The notes: generated by a model not told the origin, from the letters alone. 64,000 bases of DNA from Monoplex corrugatus (GCA_030674185.1 CM060307.1:37567401-37631400); one strand, 5' to 3'. Shown: positions 1-11,284, numbered from the stretch's first letter. Numbers and translations are program-made.

Positions 1-2
1 AC

Positions 3-491
3 ATGCGTCCGTCTGTTTCATCGAATTACAACAGGAATATGGGTGGAGTTGACAAACAAGATCAGCTGCTTCACCCATATGACTGCTCACGTAAGTCGAT
101 GAAATGGACAAAAAAACTGTTTTTCCATTTTCTGCAGGTTGCAGCCTGCAATGCATTCATCTTGCAAAAGTCAAGAGGTGATGACTCCTGTAACACTTTC
201 CTAAGTTTTTTGGAGAGTGTCATCACCTCTTGGATTTGGCCAGATCAGGTGCCAGCTGTGGAAGAGGGAAAAACAGATGACGAGGTGAGGGTGGGTGCAC
301 ACCACTTTTTATTTCCACTGCCACCGACACCAAACAAGTCTAACCCCACCAAGCCGTGTCGGGTCTGCACGAAGAAAATAAAAGTGCGGAAGGAATCCCG
401 CTACTACTGCCCCTCCTGCCCATCCAAGCCTGGATTGTGCTTAGGCCAATGTTTCAAGGACTACCACACCAAGTTTGTGTATTGGCAGTAG
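3..491 (+). CDS. piggyBac-like transposase, C-terminal part (5' end outside window)
   Basis: The reading frame is open to the left edge and ends with TAG at 489-491; the ATG at 3 is probably internal. About 162 residues are visible. The motif NRNMGGVDKQDQ near residue 11 is the conserved piggyBac segment that carries the third catalytic aspartate of the DDD RNase H-like domain. The following helices (KKLFFHFLQVAACNAF) are also typical of the PGBD/DDE_Tnp_1_7 family. The last 50 residues form a cysteine-rich zinc ribbon (CRVC, YYCPSCPSKPGLC, then C and H), the C-terminal DNA-binding domain of this family. The enzyme cuts and pastes DNA at TTAA sites. The visible part has no stop or frameshift, so the copy may be young or domesticated; the missing N-terminal two thirds prevent a judgement. 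Confidence 0.9.
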   Translation: MRPSVSSNYNRNMGGVDKQDQLLHPYDCSRKSMKWTKKLFFHFLQVAACNAFILQKSRGDDSCNTFLSFLESVITSWIWPDQVPAVEEGKTDDEVRVGAHHFLFPLPPTPNKSNPTKPCRVCTKKIKVRKESRYYCPSCPSKPGLCLGQCFKDYHTKFVYWQ

Positions 492-2144
492 GGTGTTCTG
501 TGTTAGTTTTTTTTTTCCCCTCAGTTATATATATTTCATTTTCTTCTGCTTTTTTGTGCTTTTGTTTTTGTGTTCTTAGTTTTCCATTCTACAGTGCATT
601 TTTTTTTCCTCACCTGTGTGTGTGTTCACCGTTTTGTGAACGCTGTGACAAGACTGAGTGCCATCAGTGAAAGAAGACCAAGTGGAGTATAGAATGAATC
701 CCCTTGTGTGTTTCTTTGAACCACAATTTGGACAGACAAAAAAATGAACACCATCCCCCAAAGTTATGAAGTAACGAATGTAGACAACCTGAGGATTATG
801 TCCAAGCGCAAGTGCTGGATTCCTATAGAACAGTATGGCAGTAATGTGAGTACAATATGTTCAGAAACACTAACACAGTTCCCACAGTGTTTTATGTGAT
901 AACAAATGGATACCAAGTGTGTGTGTATGTGGGGGGAGGGTCTTTCTTTTTGAACAGACAATTGTTTATTTTTTTCTTCAGACTTTTTTTTCCCATAGTT
1001 GTCATTTTGAACATTTACCAATATGTATAATATTATACTATAACAATTTGGACCATACTGTGTACTTACAGTGATGTTGAGTAAACACTAACAGAAGTTT
1101 TTGTCAGTGTTTTACAGGTTTTATGTGTTGTAACATGTGTATGTTTTTAGAAACTTTTATTTTCTGTAAAACCACCATCCGTTATATCCCTGGCCATCTT
1201 CCCAATGGCTAACAAAATTACACTATTGTTATATAGCATTATAACTTGGGGTAAAATGAAAGAGAAGCCATAAAATCTAAGTCATATGTCAACAAATGAA
1301 TAAGCAGTGATTGCGGTACTGAACCTACCCCAAATAGTAAAATTATGCCCCTTTCCAGTAGAATTGGGGTACCCCCAGTAACATACAGATTGTTACACAG
1401 AGGGACATTTATTGACATCAGTTTGAATCCCAGGTGTTTGTAATATTGCTGAGCAAACACCAAAAGGTATTTTGCTTTGTTCAGTGGGCTTTTATGTGCT
1501 GAATTGTTCTAAAACTCTCAAATTGAAAACAAAACAAAAACTGATTTATCACATGTTATTAGTGTGAACCATCATCATTACCAACAAAATCAAATTAGAA
1601 TGATGTGAAATTGTAAACAAGGGTATAAGGAAGAAGTCCACAAAAAATCTAACAAATAACTCAATAAGTGGATGAGTAATGTACATGTTAGTGAACATAC
1701 TGCAAAAAGCATGATTATGCCCCTTTTTTCCTAAAAAATAGTACTCCCAATTATGAGCAGATTATGATCAAGAGCAACATTCCTTGGGATTTATATGACT
1801 GTCATGTGTTAGTGCTGATGTTGAATAAATAGTAAAACCACTTTTCCAATGTTCTGACTCATTTTGTGTGGCACAGTGTATTTGTGTATACTCGAAAGCT
1901 GTTATTTTTTGGTAATTTTTTGTAGTTATGTCAGTTTCTGCTATACTAATTATCAACATAATCAAGTTATTTTGACAGGACATTGTAGACCAATGCATAA
2001 CAACAAAACATGCAAAAAATCTGAGAGATCTGTCAAGAAATAAATAAGCAGTAACCATTTTATTGAACCTACCCTAAAAAGCTAAATTTTACCCTGGCAA
2101 GCAGTTATTCGAAAGTGCTATTATACTGAGCAGTTAAGGGTTAA
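492..2144 (+). repeat. 3' flank of the piggyBac-like element with degenerate ~370 bp subrepeats
   Basis: No gene is seen between the transposase stop and the first BRD8 exon. Three diverged copies of one segment are visible near 1288, 1649 and 2032: each has an 'aataagcag'-like start, then a 'gaacctacccta'-like stretch and 'attatgcccc'. Spacing is about 360-380 bp. The sequence at 2138-2144 reads GGGTTAA, which would fit the right end of a piggyBac element (terminal repeat plus TTAA target). The true end cannot be set because the left end is outside the window. Confidence 0.45.
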
Positions 2145-2518
2145 ATAACTCCAGTTTTACATTCCACAGTTCTCTTTCTTGTAAGTCACCTTTCCTAAGT
2201 GCAAAAAAAAAAAGGGGGGGGAGTTCTGATGTACTTCTGGATGCATCACAGTGCAAAGCGTATGACACAAAATTGATGTATTGCTGTGTAAGACACAGCC
2301 CAAATAAGTAAACATTCATTGTTGATGACTTTGTTGCTTTGCCTTTTCCTGTGAACTATGAGAAGAAATTCCAAATGGTCTTTTTTATCTGTTTGTTTTG
2401 TGTATGTGTGTATTTATGCATTTATATGGGTATTTAAAAGTGCACAAATTGTGTTGGTGAAAATGCCTTACTGATGTATACAAGTGCTTTAAGGCTGTAT
2501 TTCTTTTGCTTGTTGAAG

Positions 2519-2587
2519 GGACGCTAACGTATTCCTCCATCCTGTCACTAATGACATCGCACCTGGTTATCACAACGTTGTTCACAG
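2519..2587 (+). CDS. BRD8: BRD8-like protein, bromodomain exon a (internal exon)
   Basis: The exon follows a pyrimidine-rich acceptor ending in AAG and ends before a GTAAGT donor, in phase 2. The peptide contains ANVFLHPVTNDIAPGYH, closely matching the ZA-loop start of the BRD8 bromodomain as I remember it. An in-frame TGA at 2514, just left of the acceptor, confirms the exon boundary. The last two bases (AG) join with A at 3545 to make an arginine codon, giving an uninterrupted bromodomain. BRD8 is a subunit of the NuA4/TIP60 histone acetyltransferase complex in the nucleus. Upstream exons (the SANT-like and N-terminal parts) are not seen in the window and must lie to the left, so the piggyBac element probably sits in an intron. 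Confidence 0.85.
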
Positions 2588-3544
2588 GTAAGTGAGGCAG
2601 TATCATTGTCTGTAGTTAATCATATTCACTGTAGTTTTTTTTTTACTTTTTCTGTCTGCCCTTAGTTTGTTTCCTTGACAGGATTATGGCACTTGCAGTG
2701 CATGACATTAAGATATATTCTTTGCATTCCACATGATCTTTGATGCTAAAGTAAACTTTAACACGATCTAAAAGGTTAACGTTTATGCACATTGCACATA
2801 CTACTACAAATGAAGCATTGATTTTAAAGAAAATTAATGTGCACTTGAGTATTATGTTTACACCAGATTTATTCTGATCGTATATTTGACTGTAGTAAAC
2901 TAGTCTGTTTTAAGCAGAATATCTCCATCTACAAGATGGAGTTCATTGACCATAAGCCTGCTGGAGTCAGCAAAGTGATCAGTAAACTCCTCATGCCCAG
3001 CCACTTTTGTCGCCGTTTGAACACCCCTTGTGGTTGTAGTAAAGCAATCCTGGGGGCTGCTGACTTCAAGACTGTAGTAACAGGAGAAAAGCTGGCAACT
3101 GTGATAGCTGGCAGCTGGGCAGAATGCCCAATACAGAGATGAAGACCGTGAGTAAGGCAACGGAGGGGTATTCCATTCTCTCTTAGTCCGATGGTTGGTG
3201 CGTGTTGTGTGGCTGTGTCCCTGGATTTGTCATCTCCCCACCTTGTCATTCGATTTGTAAACAAGATAACTGATGACTGGGTCCGAAGGGGTGATGAAAC
3301 GGCTGTCATGTGGTGTCAGAGATTTGGAAGGTGATTGGAGAATGGTGAGGCATTGGTGTTCTGGGTCCCATTTAGCACCCTGGAGTGTTTCTTGTTGACA
3401 TTGGTCAACAAGCTTTGCGATATGTTCAGATTATATTGAACAAAAGGTCATGAAACGGTCATTGTGCTGAGATTTTCATCATCATCATCACCACAATCAT
3501 TGCCATTTTCATCCTCCTCATCCTCCTTGTTTTTGCTGTTACAG
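2588..3544 (+). other. BRD8 intron with a conserved-looking, unclassified segment
   Basis: The 957-base intron begins GTAAGT and ends TTACAG. Bases 2900-3330 have higher GC than their surroundings and are open on both strands for 200-380 bases. They look like a decayed dispersed element rather than an exon: no reading frame matches a protein I recognise. A (CAT)n/(CCT)n stretch at 3477-3530 precedes the acceptor. Confidence 0.4.
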
Positions 3545-3722
3545 ACCAATGGACATGCAGACAATAAAGAAGAATATAGAGAGTGGGCAGATCCGCACAA
3601 CAGCAGAGTTCCAGCGCGACATGATGCTCATGTTCACCAATGCCATCATGTACAACAGCTCCAACCACAAGGTCTACGAGATGGCCAAGAAGATGTATGA
3701 CGATGTCATGGAACAAATTGAG
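3545..3722 (+). CDS. BRD8: BRD8-like protein, bromodomain exon b
   Basis: The acceptor is TTACAG and the donor is GAG|GTATGG; the exon ends in phase 0. The peptide starts PMDMQTIKKNIESG and continues with RTTAEFQRDMMLMFTNAIMY, then NSSNHKVYEMA. This is the second half of a bromodomain. YNSS holds the conserved asparagine that contacts acetyl-lysine in canonical bromodomains. The match to BRD8 is strong along the whole exon, better than to other bromodomain families (inference from remembered family sequences). Confidence 0.93.
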
Positions 3723-4875
3723 GTATGGCGCAGAGTTATTTGTTTGTTTGTTTGTTTGTTTTGTCAGAAGTGGGAACAGGGGTGGCGCTATTAATAAGAT
3801 CAGTGCCTTTATGTAGCTAGCTCCTACCACAAGGTCTGCAATATGTATAATGATTAAAGAAAAAGATTACAGTGATTGAGGTAGAAGAAAGGATTGATTC
3901 AGTTAATTCCCTCACATGCAGACGCTCTTCTTTCAGTGCAGTTCAGAAGTCACTGTTCTAAAAATAGTACCTCAGGTCAGCTGAATACATATGTTGAGTT
4001 TATAAATATTCATAGACATCCCAATGGAAATACTGAATCCATGTTGATTCACTGGAAGTTGGAAAGAAATGCATTTTGGTCATTTTTCTTTTTATCATGT
4101 GTGTGACCATTGTTTTTGTTGTATTTTAAATTTTGTTTGTAATATTGTCTTGTATGTTTTGTAAGCTATAGGTTTTTCTTTTGATTGTTTGTTTTGTTTT
4201 GTTCTGTTTTTTATGTGAGCAATTATTGTCTTATTTGTATAAATTGAATAATTTCTGTTGCCACATTGTTCGATGATGCTTGATTATCGTTAAGCAAAAG
4301 AATGTAGTCTTTGAAATTGATTCATAGGGGAAATGTCGACGTGCGTTAGATCTTAATGTTCATTTTTGAACTTCCAGTTTGAAAAATATCATTCTGTACA
4401 TTAAAAAAAAACCAAAAAAAACCCAACAACAACAATAACAAAAAACCCTGGTAAGATTGACAAATGTATTTCGAATATACGTACTTTTCAAAGACTATTA
4501 AATAAGATTCAGAATTGAACAAGGGAATGCCAGAGTGGACTTTCATTTGTCCATCTTCTAATGCTCAGTGGAAATAACTGTAAACCACTGCTTTCTTAAT
4601 AGAGAACAAATTCATCTTTATGACATTTTTGAAATCTTGATGTTCACTTTGAAATCTCCCATGTATGAAATGTTTTTTTTTGTCTTCTGTATGTTGCATG
4701 TTGTCAGATGTCTAAAACATTTCTCTTATGTGTATGTATTGAAATTATTTTTTGTTACTACATTGTTTGTTGATGTCTATTCATTGTTAAAAATGAATTA
4801 AAAAAAGTTTTGGGGGAAAATTTTGTTTGTGATAGGTGTGTGAATTCAGGATAGCATGGAGATCCTGGTAGGTTT

Positions 4876-4942
4876 TATTCAATGTTTTGGCCATTGGAAG
4901 CATTAGCTATTCAATGTTTTGGCCATTGGAAGCATTAGCAGT
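4876..4942. repeat. 33-34 bp tandem duplication
   Basis: A unit containing CAATGTTTTGGCCATTGGAA occurs twice in direct tandem. Confidence 0.85.
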
Positions 4943-5338
4943 GAAAAACACATCTGCCTGTGTTTGAGATTTACTTGTTAACCCAGATTGATGACTGACA
5001 GAGATGTCGACAATTTCAGTGAAATTTTCCTATTGAGAAAATAATCAGTAACAGGTGGGTATTGTCGAAATTGTGGCAGAGGGGTTGAGGGGTCAAGGGG
5101 ATGTCAAATTAGAATAAAATCTGTTTATTTCACTGCAGAAGACTCAGAACAATAGTGTAAAGAAAGCATACCCAGATAGTATGAAAGGCACGAGTCAACA
5201 AATTATCTCTCTTATTGTATTGGTTGTGCATTATGAAATGAAACGATTTTTTCTTAATGAAATAAAAGTTGCCTTTTCCAACGGTATAGATATTAGTACA
5301 TAGGTCAACTTGCGTCTGCCGTTGCTGATCTACTTAAG

Positions 5339-5407
5339 TTAACCTTTTGACTCCACTTCAGCATCATGCAGGTAGCCAGTGGATAGGCTGAAGAAATCAA
5401 AGGCAAT
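5339..5407. mobile_element. Diverged family C MITE (palindromic, TTAA)
   Basis: The sequence starts TTAACCTTTTGACTCC and closes with AGTGGATAGGCTG followed by AAATCAAAGG, a decayed version of the family C inner palindrome described at 16557 and 39557. Confidence 0.5.
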
Positions 5408-5461
5408 AGAAATAAAAATAGCCAGTGGATAGGCTGAAGAAGTCAAAGGCAATAGAAATAA
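5373..5461. repeat. 46 bp tandem duplication
   Basis: A unit beginning TAGCCAGTGGATAGGCTGAA occurs at 5373 and again at 5419, almost identical. It overlaps the right arm of the diverged MITE and so arose after that insertion. Confidence 0.85.
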
Positions 5462-5699
5462 GAAACTGCAAAGGATTTAAAATTTGAAAAATAAATTAGA
5501 AAAAAATCTACTGTTGGGATTAATTTCTCATATGTTTTTTGTTTCATATTTATGCCTTTTGCTTTCCAGAACTATAGATACACTGAACATGCACCTACAT
5601 GCCAAAAGCACCCTCACTTTATGCATTTGTTTATTTCATTCATAGATTTTACAGTGTATGGATTTTTATACTGTATGTATTCATGTATTTTAAACAGTT

Positions 5700-5850
5700 G
5701 CTTCCCCTAGTCTCGTGTTAATCAATTCAAGACCTTGCCAGCACGTAAGATTTTGTGCAGGCTCAGGAAATCTGTCAGATAATTGCTGGTGGATTTGGGT
5801 GGAGCGCATATGGAGCTGTCCGAGTGCAATGAATCCTCTTGAAAGAAATA
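5700..5850 (+). mobile_element. SINE family B, 3' part
   Basis: The segment has the family core TTCAAGACCTTGCCAGCA, then TGTGCAGGCTCAGG, ATTGCTGGTGGATTTGGGTG and GAGCGCATATGGAGCTGTCC. The same blocks, in the same order, recur at 10870, 18880, 26165, 51158 and 56100 and reversed at 18460, 32275, 39400, 43080 and 47390. Confidence 0.85.
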
Positions 5851-6379
5851 ACTCCAATAACTCCAAGATATGCCTCATTCAGTTATCAGTCAGAACATAT
5901 GTACACAGCTCCCAGATCTAGATTACTTCATATAAATATTTTCAGTAACCCAAAGTTGGGATTTTTCTGTCACAACAAAATGTTGCTTGTGAAAGGGTTA
6001 GCAGATTTGAACCTAAATTTTCCAGTTGGAAGACCAGTGCTCTGACCACTTGACTAATTCGTTCCTCCTCCAAGTCAATTTTTTTTGTCAGTTCTGTTAA
6101 ATCATTAAGCTCTTACATCTCAGCTATCTATGCAGCATTCTTGTATAATACTATTCTCTATACTCATATTTACTCATTTAGCATTACACATAATCAGACT
6201 TTTTAGTGGGCATGCAGAACTCAAGCTGTGTTAGTTTAAGCAGACCTCACTTCACTGTTTGTTGCACACTCCGCATCTTCGATCTTCAGTGAGTTGAATG
6301 TTTTTATGTTTCCATAAGCCACCAAACATTGATGCAACTTGTAGGATTTTTTACGTGCAAGTTCTGTATTCTGTCTGCA

Positions 6380-6765
6380 TATACAAATGATTGGGGGTTT
6401 AGTATTTTTAAATCCCCACACACGTTCACCTCGGAAAATTAAAAGATTTCCACCCTTTACCCATCAGGTGAAGGTATTCAGGTATATATGAAGGGGATTT
6501 AAGTACTGGAAGGCCTGCACACATGTTCACCTGGGAGACTGGAAAGATCTCCACCCTTTGCCCACCAGGTGTAGGTATTCAGGTGTATATGAAGGAAGTT
6601 TAAGTACTGGAAGGTCTGCACACATGCTCACCTGGGAGACAGGAAAGATCTCCACCCTTTATCGACCAGGTGAAGGTATTTAGGGATGTTGAACTCAGGA
6701 CCTTTTGATGGGAAGCTGGATATTGAAGTACTGGACTACCGCACCCATCTGTAAGCTGATCTTAA
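6380..6765 (-). mobile_element. tRNA-derived SINE (family D) with ~2.7 tandem copies of its body
   Basis: A ~113 bp unit with CACCTGGGAGAC, GAAAGATCTCCACCCTTT and a closing AAGTACTGGAAGG is repeated from about 6410 to 6680. Read on the minus strand, the right end is tRNA-like, with a B-box-like GAGTTCAACATCC. A second member with the same order of blocks lies at 29816-30111. The tandem copies therefore grew inside a SINE. Confidence 0.6.
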
Positions 6766-8374
6766 TCAAATTTAAGAAGTATGTTTGCTGTTGTTGGGAA
6801 ACTCGTCACTAACAGTTAAGTCAAGTTTCAAAGAGTTAAGAATTCACTGCGCAAACTGTTGACACCTGTCAGCAAGAATTTCTTGTATTTTTCTTCCGTC
6901 TTTGTTTTATAATTGCTTTTGCCTTTGTATTGTTTCTGCCTTTGTTTTAAATCTCCCTTAAATAAAAGGTTAAATTATTTCATATTACCCAGGAGGATTG
7001 TGTATACTTTGTATATCTTTATGTTACAAAAATGTGTTAGCAAGATTTGAACAGCTGTTTCTGGATGGATCAGTACAAAATTTTAGTCAAAGATGTGGAC
7101 TGTGGAGGATTCACATATGCATAAGTATGGGGGACAAGGTGTCAAGATCAAGAGCACATGGACCAAGTCTGTTTTTGCTGTTCTAACAGTCTGTCGTTGT
7201 CCTCACCTAATATCAGCCTGTATTTCAAATGAAGCTTCTCCTAAGTCGCATTGACCTTGAGAAGTAGAAAACTAGATTTTCATAACAAACTTTTTTTTAT
7301 GAAAAGGAACCTTGTAAAGGAGATTTGTTTTTATATCAACACAAAGAGACTTGTGTTAGTGTGTCTGAAGAAAATGTTGTCAGCAAAGATTTCTTAGTTG
7401 GTTATTGGCAGATTTTCACCAAATATTTTTGTCTTAATCCTCTTCAAAGTTCAACAAGTAGTCAACAGTGTGTAAGTTCAGACTGCAATGTCCGTCAGTT
7501 GCATTGGGTGATCCAATATGTGCAGATACTTATTTTCATCCTTATAGGCAATATCTTAGCTGTTGGAGGAAAAATTTCTGGACAAAGTGTCAGCACTGGT
7601 ATTGTGTGGTTGTAAATTAGAGCCTGCACATTTCATACCATCTTTGAGACTGGTCAAAGGTCAAGGTCATGACTTATGTAAAATGTGTTTACACATGTCG
7701 TCAAAGATTTCTTGGTTGTTTATTGACAGATTTTGCGTGTATATCGACCAAATATCCAGCCTAATACACGAACCCTGACAGACAAGGTAAGTATACACAG
7801 AATCAGATTTCTGGGCTGAGTGGTATATTATGTGACTTAAAAAAGGTAAATATGTTCTGCATGATACATTTACTGAGGCATAGGGAAAGGGAAGATGTTT
7901 GAATGGCTTGACCATCTTGCCATGCATGCTTTTGTGTATGTTAGTTTTCATAAGAGGTCAACAGATTTCATCTTATATGAAATCATATGTACAGGAAAGA
8001 TTTTTAAATGCATTTTAGACTTGAAAGGCTGATTATGTATTTGGTTTCTCACTGTTGTCTTTCTAATTAAATTTGGAATTATTTTTAACCTGTGTTAGCT
8101 CTGATATTGGCTTTAGTGATAAGCTAGGCTATAAGCAATATGAGCTTGATGTGTGTGTATGTAAAAGAGAAAGAGAGATAAAGTGGTTGTTTTTTTTGGG
8201 GGGATGGTAAAGGAATCAGGGCTTCTGATAATGCATAAGTGTGCTTCCCTGATACTTTGACAATCCAAAAGATGCACTACATATTTGTCAAGTGAGCCCC
8301 TGGGACTCTTAACATTTTCTAGAAGAAATGCAGCAAAAGACTGATAACTGTTATCTTACTGCTTTATTCTGACA

Positions 8375-8760
8375 CCAGGTTCGACTGCGATGAAAAAGAG
8401 TTGTTTCCTATTGGAATCCCTCCATTGCAATTATCTATATTTCTTTTCACTGTTTATGTAGAACATGCAAACAGAGGCACGACAACATGTGTGGCTTCAG
8501 ATTCTGGAAAATTTACAGGAAAAGTGAAACTGATGATGTCAAAAGCCAGCCAGTACATTGTTTATGCCAGAGATAAAGAAAAATCTCAAAAAAAAAAAGT
8601 TCCACTCTCACAATTTTTCTATGGAAAAAGACCTCCCTCTGGTTGAGTTTGACAAATTGTCAGCGATGATGAGGATTATGATGAAGAGGATCTAACCACA
8701 GACTTATGCATCAACGTCTTGGTCCAGAATCCTCATCAATTTTGGCTAGAAAGTATGTTT
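8375..8760 (+). pseudogene. Unidentified coding relic
   Basis: After a CACCAG acceptor-like site, a frame of about 90 codons is open (KVKLMMSKASQYIVYARDKE, then PLSQFFYGKRPPSG) and stops at 8644. After a frame change, an acidic stretch (DDEDYDEEDLTTD) follows. The composition looks coding, but I do not recognise the family. It is on the BRD8 strand inside its intron. It may be a decayed transposon ORF; it does not keep the BRD8 reading phase in any obvious way. Confidence 0.3.
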
Positions 8761-9084
8761 CTTCTATATGTAGCCAGATCTGATCAAAACTGAAGTACCC
8801 CTTAAGATAGTCTAGGAACTGCTAAAAATCTGGTGAATGAGTCTCAAGGACCTCATTCATTTGTGTCTTAGCAGAAGCCCTGTGGAATGGTCACATTGGT
8901 GGGTCAGTGTCAATATTTAGATTGCTCTAACAATAAGGTGTAAGAGAACACGGTCTTGAAGATGCTTTGCAACAACAAAATGCAGAGTATGTGTTTTTAT
9001 TATTTTTTTCATGTTTATGTGTACATATGTTATATGAATTTTTTTCTTTGGGTGGGGGTGGTGGTGGTTGGTTAGGCATGTCTT

Positions 9085-9238
9085 TAGTTATTTGTTTATT
9101 TTTGTGGCTTGGGATCAGGATGATTTGGTTCATTGTTTTTGTCAACGTTTTACTGTAATCTTTGCTTATTTGTTTATTTCTGTGGATGGGGATTGGGGTG
9201 AATTAGTGTTATTGTTTTTGTCAACTTTTTACTATTAT
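9085..9238 (+). repeat. ~78 bp tandem duplication
   Basis: Two direct copies both contain TTTGTTTATTT, TGTGG, a GGGAT stretch and TTGTTTTTGTCAAC. They lie 150 bases before a BRD8 exon. Confidence 0.65.
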
Positions 9239-9390
9239 TATTCTGTTGTACTGTTTTCTTTTTTTATTGTTTTGATTATTCAACAACTGCCTTGCTTCGT
9301 TTTCATCTTTTTCCCCCCTGTGCTTCTTATAATAAAGTTTTATATTGTTTTTTACTATCATTTTGTTTTTGTTTCTGTGTGCTTTTTCAG

Positions 9391-9474
9391 CAATATGTTA
9401 GTACACAGCTTATGGTGCAATCATCCGATACCAAGGTGCTACGTCCCAGTCGCCGAGCGGAAACCTCTGACAAG
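9391..9474 (+). CDS. BRD8: BRD8-like protein, linker exon after the bromodomain
   Basis: The acceptor is CTTTTTCAG and the donor is AAG|GTGAGA. The exon has 28 codons, phase 0 on both sides, so it joins the bromodomain exon (ends ...EQIE) without a frame change. The peptide begins QYVSTQLMVQSSDTKVLRPS and ends RRAETSDK. This corresponds to the helix that leaves the BRD8 bromodomain and the serine/arginine-rich linker behind it. Confidence 0.85.
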
Positions 9475-10297
9475 GTGAGAAATTAACTTTGTTTTTCTAT
9501 CGTTTTCTTTGTTTTAATCATGTCATTCTCTGAGATCGCTCATATGTGTGTATTTGTGTGAATGTGTTCGCCCTGAAAGTGGTATTTTATTTGCCATGAT
9601 GCTTAGGAAATATCTTTGCGAGTAAAAATGAAGCATCACCCACTAGCAGCATGTATGCATTAATGGTTTGAATTTGTCCTCATATCACAATCGAACTTAC
9701 TCTGTTTCAAGCATTTTCCAATCCAGTCAACCAAGCTTTACCAGTTATTGGTAAATGGCAACCCTGCACTTTATGTCATAAAACTACACGTGTCTTTGAG
9801 ATGAAGCCCTTTAAGTTACAGTTACAGCCCTTGGTTCAGAAACTTACTGTGAAGAAAATGAAGTCATCAGCGAGTCAGCAATGCTTTCTTCCCAAATGGA
9901 AGAAGGCGTACTGTGAACAGGCAAATCTGATGATATGTACACTTTACGCAGTAATTCCTTTTTTGCACTCTTTCATGTCAGACTTTCTGAGTGATTCAGA
10001 GTCCAAGACTAAGAGACTGTCTTGTATTTGATTTTGTTTGTTATTTTTAAATTCATTTCAATTCTTTTGTTTTTTGTTACACTGCACTTCTACATTCATT
10101 GGATTATCAGATTTGAAGAAATCCAGTGCTGTTCCTGTTGTTCCCCCCACACTAACAAGCGCAAGTAAAATTTCATAGCACTGCTTTTACTATTGTGTGG
10201 CTGGGCTTGTATTTTGGCTAATAAATTTTTCAGTCTGGCAGGTAAAAATTTGAAAACACCAGCTAAAGGCTTGTAGGCAATTTATCAACTTTCAGGG

Positions 10298-10298
<1 letters not shown>

Positions 10299-10381
<83 letters not shown>
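10299..10381. repeat. (TG)n microsatellite
   Basis: About 41 uninterrupted TG units, followed by a short GA run. Confidence 0.97.
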
Positions 10382-10390
<9 letters not shown>

Positions 10391-10719
10391 CAGTGATTTT
10401 CATTTGTCCGTGTATAGTTTTCTAGATTTTTTTTTTTTCAAAATTTGGATTGTTCTGAAGTCCATTCTGTCGTGATTGTGTCTTTGTATTGTTTCTTTGT
10501 ATTTTACCCATTGTGTCAGGATGTCTTGCTCGTTAACGTCAAATAAAGTATCAGTATAATTATCAGAAACATTTTCTTTACCTTGTTTGGTTCAAAAGTC
10601 ATTCGGGCGGAAAGTCACTAATCAATGCATTTGAATTTGAGTGGACATAGATCAGTGTTTCCTGTCATGGGGAAGCAGTTTTTCCACAGTGTTTGCTTTC
10701 TTCTGTTTTGTGGGTAGAC

Positions 10720-11000
10720 TGGCTTTGTTGACAGAGCTGTGGACCCAAGATCCAAGGTCTGAAGTTCAAATTCAGCCACAGAGTAAAAACTGGCCTGTTT
10801 GCTGCAGTCATCCTGGTGGTGTCAGTTTTCATAGGTCCTGCACCACCGCCAACCTGTCTGTTGACATTTCAAGACCTTGCCAGTATAACAGGTTTTGCGC
10901 AGGTTCAAGACGTCTGCCAGATTATCACTGGCAGATGTGGGTGGCGTACATATTGAATTGTCCAAGCGTGATGAATCCCTCTTAAACAAACTTGAATTCA
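10720..11000 (+). mobile_element. SINE family B, full length with tRNA-like head
   Basis: The head reads TGGCTTTGTTGACAGAGC (A-box-like) and, about 40 bases on, GAAGTTCAAATTC (B-box-like). These are followed by the family body: AAAACTGGCCTGTT, ATCCTGGTGGTGTCAG, TTTCAAGACCTTGCCAG and the 3' part ending near AATCCCTCTTAAACAAACTT. RNA polymerase III promoters of this kind mark tRNA-derived SINEs. Confidence 0.8.
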
Positions 11001-11284
11001 AGCAATATGTTCAGACCTTATTTCTACAAGACATACATTTTTTTTTTTCCATTCTTCAGTGGAAACATCAAGAGTCTGTTTCCATGAAATTACGACGAAC
11101 TTCATCTGTAAAAGTCTTGGTGGTTGTGTGAATGTCTCATCATAATTCATTATTAATTTATATATTTATTCATATACGTATTGATTTGTAGTTGTTCAGC
11201 ATGTGAAAACCTGTTTAAATTGCAAAATGTTTCATTTTTTATATTTGTATGGTGGGCACATGTAGTCATTTGGGTAAACATTGT

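Larger units (their letters stand above)
3723..9390 (+). other. BRD8 intron, 5.7 kb, mostly AT-rich with scattered repeats
   Basis: No exon was found here. It holds a diverged MITE of family C near 5339, a SINE tail at 5700, a tRNA-like SINE with internal tandem copies at 6380-6760, an ORF relic at 8375-8760, and small direct duplications at 4876-4942, 5373-5461 and 9085-9238. The stretches 3830-4870 and 6770-8370 show nothing I can name beyond T-rich DNA. Confidence 0.6.

Noticed and set aside
2936..3142. Additional BRD8 exon between the bromodomain exons
   Set aside because: The two bromodomain exons already join to a complete domain with a split arginine codon; inserting this would break it.
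9801..10031. Additional BRD8 exon (76-codon frame)
   Set aside because: There is no acceptor in front of it, and the linker exon joins the last exon in phase without it.
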